From assembly GCF_900119795.1 (NCBI RefSeq), contig NZ_LT634361.1, positions 1,984,001-2,048,000 of the forward strand: a DNA stretch of 64,000 nt, written 5' to 3'. Positions within the stretch are counted from its first letter, which is position 1. Each line of letters opens with the position of its first letter. Source of the DNA: Tenacibaculum maritimum NCIMB 2154 (GTDB lineage Bacteria > Bacteroidota > Bacteroidia > Flavobacteriales > Flavobacteriaceae). A program made the translations under genes and the position numbers. Shown here piece by piece: positions 25,447 through 35,637 of the stretch. Under the pieces are notes generated by a model that was not told the origin of the DNA, searched no databases, and saw nothing but the letters and a program-made list of their open reading frames with translations.

Positions 25447-26361
25447 ATGAATAGAAGAAATTTTATACAACAAACAACTGCTGCTTCTCTTTTAACTGCT
25501 ATTGGTGGCCTTACATTGCCTTCTTTTACAACCAAAAAAAAGAAACAAATTACCATTTTACATACAAATGATACGCATAGTCATATTGAGCCTTTTGAAC
25601 AATCTCACTATAAATATGCTAATAAAGGGGGGATTGCCAGACGCGCCTCTGCCATTCAAGCTATTAGAAAAGAGAATCCCAATACACTACTCCTAGATGC
25701 TGGTGATATTTTTCAAGGTACCCCTTACTTTAATTACTTTGGAGGTGAATTAGAGTTCAAATTAATGAGCATGCTCAAATATGATTTAGCCACATTAGGC
25801 AATCATGATTTTGATAATTCTATCGACGGCTTTTATAAGCAACTTCCCAATGCTAAATTTGATTTTGTTTCTGCCAATTACAATTTTAAAAATACTATTC
25901 TAGACGATATTGTCAAGCCTTATAAAATTTTTATTAAAGATGGTATTAAAATTGGCGTTTTTGGTCTTGGCGTTCAGCTAGATGGATTAGTTGATCCTAA
26001 GATGTATAAAGAAACAAAGTACTTAGATCCAATTGAAATATCTCAAGATATGTCTAGAATATTAAAGGAAGACAAACAATGTGATTTGATTATTTGCCTT
26101 TCTCATTTAGGTTACTTCTACAAACAACATCCTACAAAAATTTCTGACTTAAACTTGGCTCAAAAGACCAATAATATTGATCTAATTATTGGAGGGCATA
26201 CACATACTTTTTTACCTAAGCCAACTATTGTAAAAAATATAGATGATAAAAATTTACTTGTTAATCAAGTAGGTGCTTATGGTATTAATCTAGGTCGCGT
26301 TGATTTTTATTTTGATGAGTATGATAATAAATCTGCTAAAGGAACAACTATTTTGCTGTAA
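25447..26361 (+). CDS. 5'-nucleotidase N-terminal metallophosphoesterase domain, exported
   Basis: A 304-residue calcineurin-like phosphoesterase that starts with a twin-arginine-type signal (NRRNFIQQ) followed by a hydrophobic stretch to about residue 27. Metal-ligand motifs are ILHTNDTHSH (Asp and His), DAGDIFQGT, LGNHDFD, CLSHLG and GGHTHT. This is half of a typical 5'-nucleotidase; the other domain is the preceding lipoprotein gene. The enzyme would act in the periplasm. Its Tat-like signal differs from the lipoprotein signal of its partner. Confidence 0.87.
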   Translation: MNRRNFIQQTTAASLLTAIGGLTLPSFTTKKKKQITILHTNDTHSHIEPFEQSHYKYANKGGIARRASAIQAIRKENPNTLLLDAGDIFQGTPYFNYFGGELEFKLMSMLKYDLATLGNHDFDNSIDGFYKQLPNAKFDFVSANYNFKNTILDDIVKPYKIFIKDGIKIGVFGLGVQLDGLVDPKMYKETKYLDPIEISQDMSRILKEDKQCDLIICLSHLGYFYKQHPTKISDLNLAQKTNNIDLIIGGHTHTFLPKPTIVKNIDDKNLLVNQVGAYGINLGRVDFYFDEYDNKSAKGTTILL

Positions 26362-26391
26362 GTTTTAAAAAACCTTTCGTCTAATTAGAAA

Positions 26392-26787
26392 ATGATAATT
26401 AAGATGAAAAAACACCTCCCTTTAGTCTTAAAGATAATAGTTGCATTTATTCTTTTACAAACGCTATTTTTCAAATTTACAGGGGCTCAAGAAAGCGTAG
26501 ATTTGTTTACTAAAGTAGCTGGAAACGAAAATGAAAAGATCATGAGAATCGGGACAGGCATTTTAGAATTGATTGCCACTATTCTTTTATTTACCCCTAA
26601 TAAAGCATGGTTGGGGGCTTTGCTTTCTTCAGGGGTAATGGGAGGTGCTATTATGTCTCACCTCACTGTACTAGGAATCATACATAATAATGATGGAGGC
26701 ACTTTATTTATCTCTGCAATTGTTGTACTAGCAATTAGTAGCTTCTTACTTATCTTCGATAAAGGAAAGATTCCCCTTTTTCGATAA
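26392..26787 (+). CDS. DoxX-like membrane protein
   Basis: A 131-residue protein with about four transmembrane helices, resembling the DoxX/DoxD-like family. Features are an early ILLQTLFFKFTGAQESV segment, IGTGILELIATILLF, GALLSSGVMGGAIMSHL and a final helix with basic residues after it. An ATG at 26404 is an alternative start. It follows the nucleotidase pair by 30 bases and shares direction, but may have its own transcript. Substrate and role are unknown. Confidence 0.74.
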   Translation: MIIKMKKHLPLVLKIIVAFILLQTLFFKFTGAQESVDLFTKVAGNENEKIMRIGTGILELIATILLFTPNKAWLGALLSSGVMGGAIMSHLTVLGIIHNNDGGTLFISAIVVLAISSFLLIFDKGKIPLFR

Positions 26788-26816
26788 AAAATGTAATTAT
26801 TTGATTGTTATTTATA

Positions 26817-26852
26817 AAAGAGGGATTTAATAATTATTAAATCCCTCTTTTT
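26817..26852. terminator. Strong bidirectional terminator after DoxX-like gene
   Basis: A 16-base stem (26817-26832 with 26837-26852), centred on GAGGGATTTAAT, has an AATT loop, A residues before it and T residues after. It lies between the convergent DoxX-like and YhhN genes. Confidence 0.85.
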
Positions 26853-26985
26853 AAATGTTACTTTATCGTAATATAATTTTCTAGTTTACCTTTTTATAAG
26901 TGTTTTCAGCACTCTGCTTATAATTTAAAATTTACTATGTACAAACCATAAACCTAACAAACTAGACTTAGTGCTTTCTTAATTA

Positions 26986-27642
26986 TCAACCACTTTTAGC
27001 TACTATTGCCTTTACAATTAAATATTGAGAGACAACATATAAAGTTATTATCAAAATATCAAATAAATGCTTTGGAGTATAAAAGTTATTTAAGGCAATC
27101 ATACTATCTGAAGCTATAAATAATAAAGCCCCTAAAAGTAACCAACTATTTTCTAGCGATTTTTGTTCCTTATAATTAAGTAAAGCACAAGTACCAAACG
27201 CAGAAATTGCTAGCCCGTATATAATTACAGGCACCAGCATATTTCCTAAATTAGCTGAAATAAAAAATAGTATTGTTCCGAAAAAAGTTATAAATGGAAT
27301 TGCTGCCTTTATCAATTTTCTTTTTGATATAATTTTTAGAAAACTTGCTGTCATTTTGATATACATAAAATGAGCTATTAAAAAAGCTCCTAATCCAAAG
27401 ACAAAGTATTTTTTTTTATCTAACAAGAAAACATCTCCCCAAAAAGAAAAAAACAATCCACTTACCAACCAAAAATTAGGCTTTTTTACTGACAATAAAT
27501 ATATTACTACAAGAATTGTCATTAATAATGGTTTAAAAAATATCTCTATAGTTTTGTTTTGTATAATTACAGCATATATATCTATTATTGCTACTAGGAT
27601 AAAAAGTATAGATACGAACACTATTTTTATGTGCTTGGTCAT
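26986..27642 (-). CDS. YhhN family protein, putative lysoplasmalogenase
   Basis: A 218-residue integral membrane protein with about seven to eight helices. Conserved YhhN/TMEM86 motifs FFSFWGDVFL (about residues 66-75) and LGALLFIASDSMIALNNF (about 170-187) are present. Eukaryotic TMEM86 proteins hydrolyse the vinyl-ether bond of lysoplasmalogens. Bacterial activity is less established, so this is family inference. It is not closely linked to neighbours, and 231 bases separate it from the ligA 3' end. Confidence 0.8.
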   Translation of the reverse strand: MTKHIKIVFVSILFILVAIIDIYAVIIQNKTIEIFFKPLLMTILVVIYLLSVKKPNFWLVSGLFFSFWGDVFLLDKKKYFVFGLGAFLIAHFMYIKMTASFLKIISKRKLIKAAIPFITFFGTILFFISANLGNMLVPVIIYGLAISAFGTCALLNYKEQKSLENSWLLLGALLFIASDSMIALNNFYTPKHLFDILIITLYVVSQYLIVKAIVAKSG

Positions 27643-27823
27643 GATAGAATAATATAATTAATATGATATATACAAATGTAACTCATACCGCTTATAAGTT
27701 ACAATCATAAAAAGCTTTTTCTTTCCGTGTTATTAGAAAAACAAGATACAAGCAATAGATACGTTCATTTTTATAATTAATCTAAAATAAAAAGATTTTC
27801 GTCATTATTAATGGTATAAAAAT

Positions 27824-27846
27824 AAGAGCATCTTATGAATGCTCTT
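27824..27846 (-). terminator. Terminator after ligA
   Basis: aagagcat (27824-27831) pairs with atgctctt (27839-27846) around a 7-base loop. An A run on the plus strand at 27817-27822 supplies the T tract on the minus strand. Confidence 0.6.
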
Positions 27847-27873
27847 GCTTTAATAACTGCAAACCATTTACGA

Positions 27874-29874
<2,001 letters not shown>

Positions 29875-29918
29875 TTATACTAGCTTTCTTATTTTAAAAT
29901 CTTATTTTTTTCTTTATC

Positions 29919-29951
29919 ATGATTTATTTTTATACACTTAAAATAAATCAT
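29919..29951. repeat. 12-bp perfect inverted repeat upstream of ligA
   Basis: ATGATTTATTTT (29919-29930) pairs with AAAATAAATCAT (29940-29951) around 9 bases. No T tract follows, so it is more likely an operator-type or RNA leader structure than a terminator. Confidence 0.4.
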
Positions 29952-30101
29952 ACCTTATGTTTTTGAAATCAAGGATTAAAATCATTAGATAATTCCCCCT
30001 CTCTTTACTGACATAATTTATTATTAAAGTTTCCAAAATATATAATTGTCCTAAACCAGACAACTCTTTTTTAATTTAATTGTATTTAAACGGTATAAAA
30101 A

Positions 30102-30125
30102 AAGCAAGCTTTTAAAGGCCTGCTT
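30102..30125 (-). terminator. Probable terminator for the 30.3-30.9 kb gene pair
   Basis: An imperfect hairpin has AAGCA at 30102-30106 pairing with TGCTT at 30121-30125, with more pairing inside. A run of A at 30097-30103 gives a T tract on the minus strand. It lies about 145 bases past the last stop codon. Confidence 0.45.
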
Positions 30126-30268
30126 CCATTTATATTTATTTGATAGGTATCTATTTGTATAACAATAGTAAGGTTTTAAAAGATATTTTTTAAACTATTA
30201 CCTTTTTTAATCTCTTTTCTTTTCCTTAAAACTTAACACCTGCCTCTTATTCTTAGTTTTCTCATATG

Positions 30269-30709
30269 CTAATCAATTATTTCTGCATCTTGAATTTCAG
30301 AATCCTCATTCTTATTTTTATTATTCTGCTTCCCAAAATAATATCCTAAAAAAAGAATTCCTAAATGAGATATTGTTCCAATTAAGTAAGTAAGAAATTT
30401 CTCATGATTATTAGCTAAGCAAAAAGCAGAAAAGCCTAAAATTATTAACGTAAAAATCACACCAAAAATTAATGATTGACTTCTATTTTTTCTTTTTTCC
30501 TTAGGTGCTTTTTCAAGTAATTTTTCTTGTATTGTTAGTGATTGCTTCGCTAAATCTGCTTGACTTTTTAAATGCTGTTTTTTTAGTTCTAATTCAGATT
30601 TTTCTAAAGATATTTTTTCTTTTTGAACTTCAATAAACTCCTTAAACATTGCGGAATCTATTGGTTTGCTATTTCCGCTTGATTGCTGTCTTAGTTTATT
30701 ACCACTCAT
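30269..30709 (-). CDS. Hypothetical coiled-coil protein with two membrane helices
   Basis: A 146-residue protein that I do not recognise. A long Lys/Glu/Gln-rich amphipathic coiled coil covers about residues 25-75 (SLEKSELELKKQHLKSQ). Two hydrophobic helices follow at about 80-100 and 107-127, and a charged acidic tail of about 20 residues ends it (NKNEDSEIQDAEIID). The architecture recalls DUF2335-type membrane proteins, without proof. Its ATG at 30709 overlaps the previous gene's stop by 11 bases, so the two are translated together. Confidence 0.65.
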   Translation of the reverse strand: MSGNKLRQQSSGNSKPIDSAMFKEFIEVQKEKISLEKSELELKKQHLKSQADLAKQSLTIQEKLLEKAPKEKRKNRSQSLIFGVIFTLIILGFSAFCLANNHEKFLTYLIGTISHLGILFLGYYFGKQNNKNKNEDSEIQDAEIID

Positions 30710-30884
30710 ATTCCACAACAAACTTACCTAAACTATTAGAACCTAGCTTAGGAGTTACAAAATTTACATTTTCTACTTTTTCAGAGTTTTTCTCCAACAA
30801 TTTTAAAAGTTTTTTCGATGTAACAACTTTTCTTTTATAAGGAAGTATTTCAACTTTATTTCTTAAATTTACTTTTGTTCTCAT
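30699..30884 (-). CDS. Small basic hypothetical protein
   Basis: A 61-residue protein starting MRTKVNLRNKVEILPYKRKV and rich in Lys, Arg and Val. It has no signal peptide or membrane segment. It ends FVTPKLGSNSLGKFVVEYEW. An in-frame TTG at 30893 is a less likely start. It overlaps the coiled-coil membrane gene by 11 bases. No family is recognised. A toxin-antitoxin pairing is possible but there is no positive evidence for it. Confidence 0.5.
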   Translation of the reverse strand: MRTKVNLRNKVEILPYKRKVVTSKKLLKLLEKNSEKVENVNFVTPKLGSNSLGKFVVEYEW

Positions 30885-31024
30885 ATCTATCAAGCTTACA
30901 ATTTTACAAATAAACTAAAAAATAGTTTAATTTAATAAACTAAATATACAAAATATAAGTTAATTTTCAAACTGCTATCCAATAGTACGTATAGAATATT
31001 GCTATATCTCTCCTTTTCCAAGAG

Positions 31025-31588
31025 TTATCTTTTCACTTTTCCTGTTAATAAATTAACTCCTTTAGGTAATGGGTTTCCTGAAGAACGACGAAATGTTACT
31101 ACTTGTCCTACGTGCCAAATAGCATCAGCAATAGGACCGTTTAATTGATTCCAAAACGGATACTCTTTATCTCCTCTTTTCATAACCATAGAAGATATTT
31201 TTTTGCTTTCTTTTAATATTTCACTTGTTTTCTTAAAATTTTCTAACGTTTTTTCACGTAACTTATGAAAAGATAAACTACCTTTTTTAGGAATATCCAT
31301 CTTCTCTTTACTAACACTACTCAAAGTTACTATGGATAAGTTTAAAATATGCTCTAAAGTACTTCGTGTATTCCTCGCTTCTTTACTTGGTTGATACTCC
31401 AAATCTTCCTGTTTTAAGCCTTCTGTAGCCCAATAATAACGAAAACCAAGCCCATCAACCATCCTCCCCGCTACGGCTCCTGCTGTGTATTCTCTTGGGG
31501 GCGCTGGAATTTCAAAATATGGCAATTTACCTTGTGCTTTTATAGTTAGTCCCAGAAAGAACACCAGTACAGAAAAAAGTCTTTTCAT
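31025..31588 (-). CDS. Exported DinB-like four-helix protein
   Basis: A 187-residue protein with a signal peptide (about residues 1-19, ending IKAQ). The mature part has a DinB/YfiT-like helical bundle. Candidate metal-ligand His residues are in STLEHILNLS and ADAIWHVGQVVTFRR. Most DinB proteins are cytoplasmic thiol-dependent metalloenzymes, so an exported one is a variation. The enzyme target is unknown. It is monocistronic, followed by the GAPDH terminator region on the other side. Confidence 0.72.
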   Translation of the reverse strand: MKRLFSVLVFFLGLTIKAQGKLPYFEIPAPPREYTAGAVAGRMVDGLGFRYYWATEGLKQEDLEYQPSKEARNTRSTLEHILNLSIVTLSSVSKEKMDIPKKGSLSFHKLREKTLENFKKTSEILKESKKISSMVMKRGDKEYPFWNQLNGPIADAIWHVGQVVTFRRSSGNPLPKGVNLLTGKVKR

Positions 31589-31700
31589 TTGTTTTTATTT
31601 TAGGCTAATTTATGCAAAAGAGATTTCTTTTACAAATTGATTTTACCACTACTTTTCAACTCTAAAAATTATATATTTCCTTTATCATCTACATAGCTCT

Positions 31701-31750
31701 TTAAAAAGTAAACCTCCAAAATAATCTTGTTTTGGAGGTTTACTTTTTAA
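31701..31750. terminator. Very strong bidirectional terminator after GAPDH
   Basis: A 21-base perfect stem (31701-31721 with 31730-31750) carries AAACCTCCAAAA around an 8-base loop, with A and T flanks for both strands. It follows the GAPDH stop on the minus strand. Confidence 0.9.
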
Positions 31751-31762
31751 GCTTTCAAACTA

Positions 31763-33205
31763 TTAATAATAAGTATATCGTCTTACTTTTGCTATATGCT
31801 TTGCCAAACGCATTACTTGATGAGAATATCCATATTCATTATCATACCATATGTAAATTACGATAGTATCACCATCTGCAATTGTAGCTTTACTATCAAA
31901 TATTGATGGCGCTGTAGTTCCTACAATATCAGAAGAAACTAATTCATGGTCCATAGAGTATTTAATTTGCTCTACTAACTCTCCTTCTAATGCATATTTT
32001 TTCATTATTGCATTAATAGCATCTACTGTTACCTCTGAATGTAATTGTAAATTTAAAATAGCCAATGAACCATTAGGTACTGGTACACGAATAGCACTTG
32101 ATGTTAATTTCCCTTCTAATGCAGGTAATGCTTTTGCTACTGCTTTTCCTGCTCCCGTTTCAGTAATCACCATGTTTAAAGCGGCTGCCCTACCTCTTCG
32201 GTATTTCTTATGCATATTATCAACTAAGTTTTGATCATTTGTATATGCATGAATCGTTTCTAAATGTCCTTTTTTTATTCCGTAGTTATCTTCTAATACT
32301 TTTAAAACGGGTGTAATTGCATTTGTGGTACAAGAAGCTGCCGAGAATATATCGATCTCATCTGGGTTATTTTCTCCTTGATTTACTCCATGTACAATAT
32401 TAGGAATCCCTTTACCTGGAGCAGTTAATAATACTTTACTAGCTCCATTGGGTACCAAGTGCCTACTTAAAGCTTCTTTATCTCTAAAAGCTCCTGTATT
32501 ATCAATAATCAAAGCATCTTGAATTCCATACTCTGTATAATCGATATCTTCTGGTTTTGATGCTGAAATCATATGTACTGTAGTACCATTTATGATTAAT
32601 GCATTATTATCTGCATCAATTTCAACCGTTCCTAAAAAATCTCCATGAACAGAATCTATACTTAATAAAGATGCTCTCTTTTCTAATACTGTTTGGTTAA
32701 TTTCTCCACGAGTAACTATAGCTCTCAATCTTAACTGAGAACCTTTTCCCATTTTACTCATTAACTCACGAGCTAGTAAACGGCCTATTCTACCAAAACC
32801 GTACAGAACAACATCTTTAGGAGCTATTTCTGTTGCTTCCGTAGCTCCTTGTAATTTTTGTGTTACAAATGCTACTTTATCTTCATTTTTATCTTCATTT
32901 AAATGAGATTCATATGCTAATTTCCCTATATCTAATTTTGATGGAGGTAACGCTATCGATTGAATTGCTTTTGCTATTTCTAAAGCATCATCTATAGATA
33001 TTGGCTTCGCCACAAACTCTTTAGCATAATTAATTAAGTTTAAAACTTCACTAGCTCTTTTATCTACTAGTGGGTTTCTAAACAATACCAATTCAATAGA
33101 TTTATCATACCATAAATCATTTACAATGTTAATAAATTCTACCGTTGCTCTTCTTGTTTGAGCCTGTACAGTAACTTCTTTTTCGTAATCTGTTATTGTT
33201 GACAT
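31763..33205 (-). CDS. Glyceraldehyde-3-phosphate dehydrogenase, long form
   Basis: A 480-residue phosphorylating GAPDH. The first 130 residues form an extra helical domain not found in standard 330-residue GAPDH. The NAD-binding Rossmann domain begins about residue 132 (YGFGRIGRLLARELM). The catalytic Cys292 is in SAASCTTNAITP, and the later segment HAYTNDQ contains conserved residues. This long type is known in Bacteroidota and some Gammaproteobacteria, where a shorter paralog may exist too. It is single-gene, flanked by strong terminators, with a clear promoter. Confidence 0.92.
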   Translation of the reverse strand: MSTITDYEKEVTVQAQTRRATVEFINIVNDLWYDKSIELVLFRNPLVDKRASEVLNLINYAKEFVAKPISIDDALEIAKAIQSIALPPSKLDIGKLAYESHLNEDKNEDKVAFVTQKLQGATEATEIAPKDVVLYGFGRIGRLLARELMSKMGKGSQLRLRAIVTRGEINQTVLEKRASLLSIDSVHGDFLGTVEIDADNNALIINGTTVHMISASKPEDIDYTEYGIQDALIIDNTGAFRDKEALSRHLVPNGASKVLLTAPGKGIPNIVHGVNQGENNPDEIDIFSAASCTTNAITPVLKVLEDNYGIKKGHLETIHAYTNDQNLVDNMHKKYRRGRAAALNMVITETGAGKAVAKALPALEGKLTSSAIRVPVPNGSLAILNLQLHSEVTVDAINAIMKKYALEGELVEQIKYSMDHELVSSDIVGTTAPSIFDSKATIADGDTIVIYIWYDNEYGYSHQVMRLAKHIAKVRRYTYY

Positions 33206-33239
33206 AGTTGTGTGTTAACTAAATTTAAAAAATTCCTTG

Positions 33240-33247
33240 CAAAAATA
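33240..33247 (-). promoter_or_regulatory. -7 promoter element (TATTTTTG) for GAPDH
   Basis: On the minus strand the sequence reads TATTTTTG at 33247-33240, 34 bases before the start codon at 33205. It matches the TAnnTTTG consensus. Confidence 0.6.
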
Positions 33248-33287
33248 GTTATTTCAATCGATTTCGTAACTCTTTTTTTAAATAAAA

Positions 33288-33317
33288 AAACTGCTTTTAA
33301 ATAAATAAAAGCAGTTT
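33288..33317 (-). terminator. Terminator after the DegP/HtrA gene
   Basis: aaactgctttta (33288-33299) pairs with taaaagcagttt (33306-33317) around 6 bases, with an A run upstream that gives T on the minus strand. Confidence 0.85.
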
Positions 33318-33335
33318 GCATAAAATACATTTAAT

Positions 33336-34727
33336 TTACTGTCTAAATCCGTAACGTTCTCTCTCTCCTTTCAAGTTAATTACTTCTATAAACAAAGGAG
33401 CATTACTTCTGGCGGCACTTGTCAATCTTCTCTTTGCATCCAATCCATCTATGACATCCTCTTTATTAATTTTTGTAATTATATAACCAGCTTCAACTCC
33501 ATACGCCATTAAATATCGATTAGCATTTTGCAATACCTTTGCTCCTCCTTTTACTTTGTACTTTTTTATCTCTTTTTTTGATAAATCTTTTAGCACCAAT
33601 CCTAACTCACGAATTTCTACAAAATCTTTTTTACTTAATACTACTAATTTTTCTAACTTATTACCTTCCCTTAAAACAGTCAAAGTAACCTCTTCTCCAG
33701 GTCTCTTAGCCGATAGTTGCCCTTTTAAATCAGAAAATTTAGTAATTCTATTATCATTTACTTTTGTAATAACGTCTCCTTCTTCCAACCCAGCTTTTTC
33801 AGCGCCACTATCTTCTGTAATTGCTCCTACCTTTACTCCTTCAATTTCTTCACTATTTCTTAAGTCTGGCGTAAAACCTATCAATGCTTCTTGCACATCT
33901 CCATATTCCAATAAGTCATCAATAATTTTTTTAGCAATATTAGAAGGTACTGCAAAAGAATATCCTATAAAAGATCCTGTTTTTGATGAAATTGCAGTAT
34001 TTATCCCCATCAATTCTCCACGAGTATTAACTAATGCTCCTCCGCTATTTCCTGGGTTTACAGCTGCATCTGTTTGAATGAACGAGTCTATATTTGTGTT
34101 TCCTTCTAAATCACGTCCTTTTGCACTAACAATACCTGCTGTTACGGTTGACGTTAAGTTATAAGGATTCCCTACTGCTAATACCCATTCTCCTATTTTA
34201 ACATTATCAGAATTACCAAAAGGAATATATGGCAATTCCATATCTGTATCAACCTTTAGCAATGCTATATCATTTTTAGCATCAGCGCCTATTAATTTTG
34301 CTTTTACTTTCTTTCTACTATTTAGCGTTATTTCAATATCATTTGCTCCATCAATTACATGGTTATTTGTTATAATATAACCATCAGAGGAAATGATAAC
34401 TCCACTACCAGTACCTACTTGCTCATACTTTTTTTGCCCACTTCCTCTCCCATAAAAATACTCTGCCCATGGATTTATTTGCGTTTTTAATGCTGTGTTC
34501 TTTACATGTACTACTGCATGTACTGTTCTTTCTGCCGCCTCTGTAAAATCAGTTGGACTACTTGAATTGTTAACTACTATCGGATTATAATTTGTTTTTA
34601 CCGTTTGTAATGTTGGTTTTTGAGCTTGTTCTACAAATACGGGTTTCTCTATTAAGAACTTATATCCTGCAAGAGAAATTACTCCACCTAAAAAGGCTGC
34701 CCCTAAAATTCCTATAAATTTCTTCAT
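33336..34727 (-). CDS. Periplasmic Do/DegP/HtrA-type serine protease
   Basis: A 463-residue envelope protease and chaperone. An N-terminal membrane/signal segment (about residues 5-25) leads to a trypsin-like domain with His123, Asp153 and Ser228 (NHVID, KNDIALL, GNSGGALV). A PDZ domain follows (about 275-370), then a divergent second PDZ-like domain to the end. It should degrade or refold misfolded periplasmic proteins. The gene is divergent from dapF and preceded by a TATATTTG element. Numbering in DegP or DegQ terms cannot be told from sequence. Confidence 0.93.
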   Translation of the reverse strand: MKKFIGILGAAFLGGVISLAGYKFLIEKPVFVEQAQKPTLQTVKTNYNPIVVNNSSSPTDFTEAAERTVHAVVHVKNTALKTQINPWAEYFYGRGSGQKKYEQVGTGSGVIISSDGYIITNNHVIDGANDIEITLNSRKKVKAKLIGADAKNDIALLKVDTDMELPYIPFGNSDNVKIGEWVLAVGNPYNLTSTVTAGIVSAKGRDLEGNTNIDSFIQTDAAVNPGNSGGALVNTRGELMGINTAISSKTGSFIGYSFAVPSNIAKKIIDDLLEYGDVQEALIGFTPDLRNSEEIEGVKVGAITEDSGAEKAGLEEGDVITKVNDNRITKFSDLKGQLSAKRPGEEVTLTVLREGNKLEKLVVLSKKDFVEIRELGLVLKDLSKKEIKKYKVKGGAKVLQNANRYLMAYGVEAGYIITKINKEDVIDGLDAKRRLTSAARSNAPLFIEVINLKGERERYGFRQ

Positions 34728-34749
34728 ACTTTTTTCTTAATTTTACATT

Positions 34750-34757
34750 CAAATATA
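34750..34757 (-). promoter_or_regulatory. -7 promoter element (TATATTTG) for DegP/HtrA
   Basis: On the minus strand the sequence reads TATATTTG (34757-34750), 22 bases before the ATG. It matches TAnnTTTG. Confidence 0.6.
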
Positions 34758-34846
34758 CAATTTTAACATTTAAAAAAAATCTGTTTAACTCACTTTTAAC
34801 GCTCTTTAACCGTGTTTTAACAATCAATTTAAATAAGATTAATGCT

Positions 34847-34854
34847 TACCTTTG
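34847..34854 (+). promoter_or_regulatory. -7 promoter element (TACCTTTG) for dapF operon
   Basis: A perfect TAnnTTTG ends 6 bases before the dapF ATG at 34861. The transcription start should be at or within a few bases of the ATG, so the mRNA looks leaderless. The TTG at 34852 lies inside the box and is not a start. Confidence 0.65.
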
Positions 34855-34860
34855 CCTTCA

Positions 34861-35637
34861 ATGAATTTAACTTTTTATAAATATCAAGGTACTGGAAACG
34901 ATTTTATTTTAGTGGATAATAGAGCTAAAATTTTTCCTAAAAATAATACTAAAATTATTAGCCAACTATGTCATAGACATTTTGGAATAGGTGCCGACGG
35001 ATTGATTTTACTCGAAGAGGATTTTGATACCGATTTTAGAATGATTTACTATAATGCTGATGGATATGAAAGTACCATGTGCGGTAACGGGGGGAGATGT
35101 ATCGTGGCTTTTGCTCATAAATTAGGAATATTCCAAAAGGAAACTTCTTTTATTGCAATTGATGGGATACATTATGCTGCTATTAAAAACACCTCTGTAT
35201 CTCTTCAAATGATTGATGTTGATACTATTGAGATGCACCCTAATTATATTTTTACAAACACAGGGTCTCCTCATCATGTACAACTTGTTGAAAATATTAC
35301 TGACTTCAACGTTTTTTCGGAAGGCAGAAAAATTAGAAACGCTATTTATGGTTTAGAAGGTAGTAATGTTAATTTCGTAGAACAAATTAACCAAAATACT
35401 TTTAGGGTTAGAACTTACGAACGTGGAGTCGAAAATGAGACTTTAGCTTGTGGAACTGGAGTTACTGCGGTTGCTATTGGAATGCATACTTTACAGAAGA
35501 CGAATGCTAATACTATTCATCTCCTAGTGGAAGGAGGCGAGCTAGAAGTTTCTTTTTCTAACGAAAAAAAGCTTTATAGTAATATTTTTTTAACAGGAAA
35601 GGCTACATTTGTATTTACAGGTACTATTGATATTTAA
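34861..35637 (+). CDS. dapF: Diaminopimelate epimerase
   Basis: A 258-residue PLP-independent epimerase converting LL- to meso-diaminopimelate for lysine and peptidoglycan. The two catalytic Cys are in YESTMCGNGGRC (about residue 73) and TLACGTGVTA (about 200). The start is set at ATG 34861, after the -7 box. Its stop overlaps the next start (TAATG at 35635-35639). The mltG gene further along the operon cuts glycan strands, so both serve peptidoglycan. Confidence 0.95.
   Translation: MNLTFYKYQGTGNDFILVDNRAKIFPKNNTKIISQLCHRHFGIGADGLILLEEDFDTDFRMIYYNADGYESTMCGNGGRCIVAFAHKLGIFQKETSFIAIDGIHYAAIKNTSVSLQMIDVDTIEMHPNYIFTNTGSPHHVQLVENITDFNVFSEGRKIRNAIYGLEGSNVNFVEQINQNTFRVRTYERGVENETLACGTGVTAVAIGMHTLQKTNANTIHLLVEGGELEVSFSNEKKLYSNIFLTGKATFVFTGTIDI

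Noticed and set aside
30269..30884. Calling the small gene pair a toxin-antitoxin system
   Set aside because: The only support is small size and overlap. No recognised toxin or antitoxin motif is visible.
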